The position numbers and the translations under genes are program-made. A stretch of 46,987 nucleotides of DNA from a virus, in the IMG/VR virus record IMGVR_UViG_3300044568_004272, positions 1 to 46,987 of that record. One strand, 5' to 3'. The notes below the pieces were generated by a model, which was not told where the DNA came from, made no database searches, and saw only the letters and a list, made by a program, of their open reading frames with translations. Of the stretch, positions 43,587-46,987 are shown one piece after another. Position 1 is the stretch's first letter; every line of letters begins with the position of its first letter.

Positions 43587-44960
43587 TTATTCTAATAGAA
43601 GAGAGTATTGATAAACCGTATCAAATCCTGTGCCTACAATATAAAACTTGGTGCCGTCAGATTTAAAAAATAAAGTTTGTGGAGCATTTTCTTGCGTATT
43701 AACACTGAATGACTTGCTATCATATGATGCAGTACTTACATCCCATGCGGTAGAACAAGAGTATTGATAAACGGTATCGTTTGTAATACCAACAATATAA
43801 AATTTAGTGCCGTCATCTTTAAAAAATATACCAGTTGGGGCATTGTCCTGTGTTACAACACTGAATGACTTACTGTCATACGATGCAGTACTTATGTCCC
43901 ATGCCGTAGAACAAGAGTATTGATAGACTGTATCGTTTGTATTACCAACAATATAAAATTTAGTCCCGTCATCTTTAAAAAATATACCAGTTGGGGCATT
44001 GTCCTGTGTTACAACACTGAATGACTTACTGTCATACGATGCAGTACTTATGTCCCATGCCGTAGAACAAGAGTATTGATATACGGTATCGTTTGTATTA
44101 CCAATGATATAGAACTTAGTGCCATCAGATTTAAAAAACAATCCTGTTGGATTAGTTTCTTGCGTTGTAACACTGAATGATTTACTGTCATACGATGCTG
44201 TGCTTACATCCCATGCTGTAGAACATGAGTATTGATATACTGTATCGTTTGTGGCTCCAACAATATAAAATTTGGTGCCATCAGTTTTAAAAGTAAGATC
44301 TTGAGGAGAACCATCTTGTCCACCCACATAGAAATAAGCGGCATAAGCCGTACTAACATCCCAGGGAGTTAATAGAGAGTATTCAAGTACGGTATCGTTT
44401 GTATTACCAATGATATAGAACTTAGTGCCATCTGATTTAAAAAACAGTCCTCCAGGACTAGTTTCCTGTGTTCCAACACTAAATGATTTACTGTCATACG
44501 ATGCAGTACTTACATCCCATGCGGTAGAACAAGAGTATTGATAGACGGTATCGTTTGTAATACCGACAATATAAAACTTAGTGCCGTCAGGTTTAAAACC
44601 TATTGCGCGTGGGCTAGTCTCTTCGGCATTAACACTAAATGACTTGTTGTCATATGAAGCAGTATTTACGTCCCATGGAATAAAACATGAGTATTGATAA
44701 ACAGTTCTATTTGTTTGACCAACAATATAAAATTGGGTGCCATCGGATTTAAAATATAGGTCAACAAAACCGGTATCTTGCGCAGTAACACTAACCATTG
44801 GAAAATCAGGCCGCGCCCCGGCCAATCCCCATGCTTCCGGCCATGTCGTATCGATAATACGATCCACCTGTTGAGACAGCTTCCACATTCCAGACCACTG
44901 AATGCCAGTGCGGGGTGGACGAGCACCTGCGTAACCAGCCTCAAAAGTTTCAAGTGACAT
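43587..44960 (-). CDS. Tail fibre with about 8 propeller-like repeats
   Basis: 457 residues. A 60-residue N-terminal domain (FEAGYAGARPPRTGIQWSGMWKLSQQVDRI...WPEAWGLAGARPD) is followed by eight 52-residue units like those of the 41079-43571 protein. The two proteins are tandem paralogues separated by 15 bp. Two adjacent units share an identical 116-bp DNA block (43810-43925 and 43966-44081), a sign of recent unit duplication. Probable receptor-binding fibre. Confidence 0.78.
   Translation of the reverse strand: MSLETFEAGYAGARPPRTGIQWSGMWKLSQQVDRIIDTTWPEAWGLAGARPDFPMVSVTAQDTGFVDLYFKSDGTQFYIVGQTNRTVYQYSCFIPWDVNTASYDNKSFSVNAEETSPRAIGFKPDGTKFYIVGITNDTVYQYSCSTAWDVSTASYDSKSFSVGTQETSPGGLFFKSDGTKFYIIGNTNDTVLEYSLLTPWDVSTAYAAYFYVGGQDGSPQDLTFKTDGTKFYIVGATNDTVYQYSCSTAWDVSTASYDSKSFSVTTQETNPTGLFFKSDGTKFYIIGNTNDTVYQYSCSTAWDISTASYDSKSFSVVTQDNAPTGIFFKDDGTKFYIVGNTNDTVYQYSCSTAWDISTASYDSKSFSVVTQDNAPTGIFFKDDGTKFYIVGITNDTVYQYSCSTAWDVSTASYDSKSFSVNTQENAPQTLFFKSDGTKFYIVGTGFDTVYQYSLLLE
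43810..44081 (-). repeat. Tandem duplication inside tail fibre gene
   Basis: The 116-bp block 43810-43925 recurs exactly at 43966-44081, a 156-bp offset equal to one 52-residue blade. Other blades differ by many substitutions, so this copy is the youngest. Confidence 0.85.
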
Positions 44961-44967
44961 TTGCTGA

Positions 44968-45303
44968 TCAGGTAATTTCCAGGACCGAGGTCACTACGTG
45001 AATGCCACTTGCTGCACCTGCCGTAGCACGTAGTTTTTGGCCAGATGTCAGTACAACTTTATTAGGAATTAATTCCAGTGTTGCGCCAGCGGGGATAGTG
45101 ATTTGTTTAGCAATAGTAGCTACCAAAGTATTGGCACTGTTGGTAAGGTCAAGATTATAAGTAACAGCAACAGTACCTGTCGCGTTTGCCGCCAAGGAAG
45201 ACAGTACAACAGTACGTGCGCCAGATGAAGTTGGCACTTGATAGACATCTGTAATGCCGGTTGTGGTTAACTGTACACCACTGTTTGTAAACGTTTCAGG
45301 CAT
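44968..45303 (-). CDS. Virion beta protein (111 aa)
   Basis: ETFTNSGVQLTTTGITDVYQVPTSSGARTVVLSSLAANATG...: Thr/Ala/Val-rich with alternating strands, typical of tail-tip or head-decoration proteins. Lies between fibre genes, in the same transcription direction. No enzyme motif. Confidence 0.6.
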   Translation of the reverse strand: MPETFTNSGVQLTTTGITDVYQVPTSSGARTVVLSSLAANATGTVAVTYNLDLTNSANTLVATIAKQITIPAGATLELIPNKVVLTSGQKLRATAGAASGIHVVTSVLEIT

Positions 45304-45327
45304 TTTAAATTCTACTTTTCTCTTATA

Positions 45328-45675
45328 TTAGCACTTACCTAATGCAATCGAAAGGGCAGTATCTGTGAGGGTTTGCCAAACAGTTTCTGCACCACTCACA
45401 TAAGTAATTGATTCTCTATATTGCGGGGCACCGGAAGCAAGATTGTACAACCCATAAGGACTGATTGTTCCTGCATCACTAATAACAGTGACATTGCCAC
45501 TTGTTTTAAAAACAATGCCAGAGATTATTCCAGTGGTAGAAATATTGTTTGTAGTTGGATCAATTAAACCCGTTGCTGTAGCATAAGTACCGCTACTGGC
45601 AATCCCAGAAAGCTCAAGAGTAACATCAGAAGATGCGCCTTGAAACGTAATAAAGTCAACCTTAAGGGTCGTCAT
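45328..45675 (-). CDS. Tail fibre-associated protein with TGVISG repeat (115 aa)
   Basis: The segment NNISTTGIISGIVFKTSGNVTVISDAGTISPYGLYN is shared with the next upstream gene (45678-46016), so the two are paralogues. Beta-helix-like composition. Probably part of the fibre or its attachment. A 2-bp gap separates it from that gene. Confidence 0.65.
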   Translation of the reverse strand: MTTLKVDFITFQGASSDVTLELSGIASSGTYATATGLIDPTTNNISTTGIISGIVFKTSGNVTVISDAGTISPYGLYNLASGAPQYRESITYVSGAETVWQTLTDTALSIALGKC

Positions 45676-45677
45676 TT

Positions 45678-46016
45678 TTAATTAAGAGCAATCGTACGCG
45701 CCACTGTTAAACCATCCGTCCAGCTGATCGTACCATCTGCGTTGGTCCGAAGCACTTGACCAGAGGTTCCTGTCGATGTAGGAAACGAGTAAAGACCATA
45801 TGGGCGAATATTACCCGAACCGCTAATAACGGTAACATTACCGCTGGTCTTGTAAACACTTCCAGAAATAACTCCAGTCGTGGAAATGTTTTTTGTTACA
45901 GGATCAAAAACACTAACCGTACTGGCAACGTTGTAAATACCAGAAACAGATGTCGTTGCTTCACCTGTAATTGTTGTGTAAGCCAGTGCGTCGGCTTTAA
46001 CTGTTCCGTATGGCAT
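45678..46016 (-). CDS. Tail fibre-associated protein with TGVISG repeat (112 aa)
   Basis: KNISTTGVISGSVYKTSGNVTVISGSGNIRPYGLYSFPT, then GQVLRTNADGTISWTDGL. The QVL-TN-DGT-SW ending is typical of phage tail-fibre modules that precede a receptor-binding tip. Paralogue of the 45328 gene. Confidence 0.65.
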   Translation of the reverse strand: MPYGTVKADALAYTTITGEATTSVSGIYNVASTVSVFDPVTKNISTTGVISGSVYKTSGNVTVISGSGNIRPYGLYSFPTSTGTSGQVLRTNADGTISWTDGLTVARTIALN

Positions 46017-46039
46017 GGTATTTTTATTTTTATTCTAAC

Positions 46040-46987
46040 TTAAACAATACGCCAATAAGAGCCACTGGGGACTGTAATAGTTATACCAGAATCAATCGTT
46101 ACTGGACCAGCGGATAATCCGTTATATCCTTGGCCTATAACCCATCCACTACTTAGAGTTGCTCTGTTTTCAAGAATAAGAGCTTTAACAGATCCACCAA
46201 ACGAACCCGAACCACTAATTGCAAGACTTCCTGTTGTTGTTTGAGTAAAGTTTACAGTTGTAAAGTTACCTGTTGCAGCATTAACAGTGACTGCTTCAAA
46301 TGTGGTACCTGTGATGTAATCACCAGAAACCCTGGCGGTAAACGTACCAGAAACCCCTGTTAAGTTTGCAAATCTACCAATGTTTCCGGTTACAACGGCA
46401 CCAGAAACGGTCCCGCCTTCAACGTTGGTTGTTCCAGTGATGAAGTTAAAAGTTGCTCCACCGCCAACAACGTTTTGTCCGGATAATGTTCCTGTAAAAG
46501 TTCCGTTAACTCCAGTTAATTGCGTAAAGGTACCGGTAACGCCAGTTAGGTTTGCAAATCTTCCAACATCGCCTGTGACTGTTGCCCCAGAGACAGTGCC
46601 GCCTTCTACACGTGTGCTGCCTGTGATGTAATTGATTGTTGCATAATCGCCAATAATATTTTCGCTTGAAACATAATCAATAAAAACGCCGGTAACGCCA
46701 GTAATTCGCGTAAAATTACCAGTTGTTGCAACAACGTTTGCACCAGAAATTTGTGTAGTAAAGACACCCGAAACACTTGTTAAATTTGTAAATAAACCCG
46801 TGGCGCCTGTGACTGTTAAGCCGGATACTTGAGATGTAAATACACCGTTAACACCAGTAAGATTGGCAAAACGTCCAGCATCGCCTGTAATAACTGCACC
46901 AGACAGGGACGTTGTGAACGTACCGCTAATACCATTGAGCTGACTAAAAGCGCCTGTTACGCCTGTTACTGTTTGGCCAGAAACACG
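46040..46987 (-). CDS. Tail fibre protein, C-terminal part (runs off right edge)
   Basis: The frame is open from the right edge to TAA at 46042-46040 (315 codons, no start in the window). It is built from short repeats such as GRFANLTGV(S/N)GxFT and VSGxxVTG, a beta-solenoid-like pattern of phage fibres, and ends in a cap domain (LENRATLSSGWVIGQ...ITVPSGSYWRIV). The N-terminus lies beyond the window. Confidence 0.75.
   Translation of the reverse strand, partial: RVSGQTVTGVTGAFSQLNGISGTFTTSLSGAVITGDAGRFANLTGVNGVFTSQVSGLTVTGATGLFTNLTSVSGVFTTQISGANVVATTGNFTRITGVTGVFIDYVSSENIIGDYATINYITGSTRVEGGTVSGATVTGDVGRFANLTGVTGTFTQLTGVNGTFTGTLSGQNVVGGGATFNFITGTTNVEGGTVSGAVVTGNIGRFANLTGVSGTFTARVSGDYITGTTFEAVTVNAATGNFTTVNFTQTTTGSLAISGSGSFGGSVKALILENRATLSSGWVIGQGYNGLSAGPVTIDSGITITVPSGSYWRIV

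Noticed and set aside
41079-44960. 156-bp direct repeats that could look like a CRISPR or satellite array
   Set aside because: The repeats are in frame, encode a 52-residue protein unit and lie inside two long open reading frames; there are no short repeats with unique spacers.
46380-46631. Pro/Thr/Val-rich plus-strand frame
   Set aside because: It is antisense to the repeat tail-fibre gene that is open to the right edge on the minus strand.
1-46987. Prophage or integrated element
   Set aside because: No integrase, attachment-site repeats, excisionase or flanking host genes are visible; the gene content fits a lytic cyanophage, although a part of the genome outside the window could change this.

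Overview
This window looks like part of a double-stranded DNA cyanophage genome, probably from a phage of a unicellular (Synechococcus/Prochlorococcus-like) cyanobacterium. The support is: a high-light-inducible protein (ExxNGRxAM motif), an S-adenosylmethionine decarboxylase, ThyX, a T7-type family A DNA polymerase, a prim-pol/SF3 helicase, a RecB/Cas4-like nuclease, SSB proteins, two tRNAs, small free-standing homing endonucleases, an endolysin and large tail-fibre genes. Genes are short, densely packed and mostly overlap by 1-20 nt. I see no integrase, CRISPR array or insertion sequence. The terminase, portal, capsid and psbA genes are not in the window. Layout: 1-426 (minus) is the 5' part of a virion-associated gene. 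513-21896 (mostly plus) is a long array of small accessory genes interleaved with SSB-like, PcfJ-like, ThyX, GP88-like, DNA polymerase, tandem-OB SSB, DUF5895-like, SWIM-finger and Gp157-like genes. 22091-24510 holds two structural genes, a Dps-like ferritin and a Lys-rich peptide. 24511-31071 (minus) holds HNH and GIY-YIG-like endonucleases, tRNA-Thr, small basic proteins, and an overlapping operon of a membrane peptide, HLIP, a CxxC protein, a GT2 glycosyltransferase, an SDR epimerase/reductase and an RfbH/E1-type sugar dehydrase. 31121-39790 (plus) holds nuclease, primase-helicase, SpeD, a GT4 glycosyltransferase, two HNH-like genes and a structural gene with small partners. 39791-46987 (minus) holds a bifunctional endolysin and tail fibres with 52-residue repeats, running off the right edge. 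How the genes work together: the nuclease, primase-helicase, polymerase, SSBs, Gp157-like protein and ThyX form a replication/recombination and nucleotide set. HLIP and SpeD are host-metabolism genes typical of cyanophages. The sugar operon could modify a glycan on the host surface, the virion or DNA. The strongest undescribed-looking signal is a short element found six times, 22-30 nt upstream of start codons of plus-strand genes or gene groups. It has the form CGTC-N(7/8)-GACG-TTAAA: an invariant inverted repeat around a variable loop, followed by an invariant TTAAA, and in most copies by a CA-rich leader with no Shine-Dalgarno sequence. Other notable signals are an RfbH-type active site with a His-for-Lys swap and Fe-S cysteines, Dps ferroxidase residues in a phage protein, a 176-bp nested inverted repeat, twin palindromes 21 bp apart, and hairpin-plus-T-tract terminators placed a few bases before start codons. 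All functional names come from motif recognition by eye; no database search was run.
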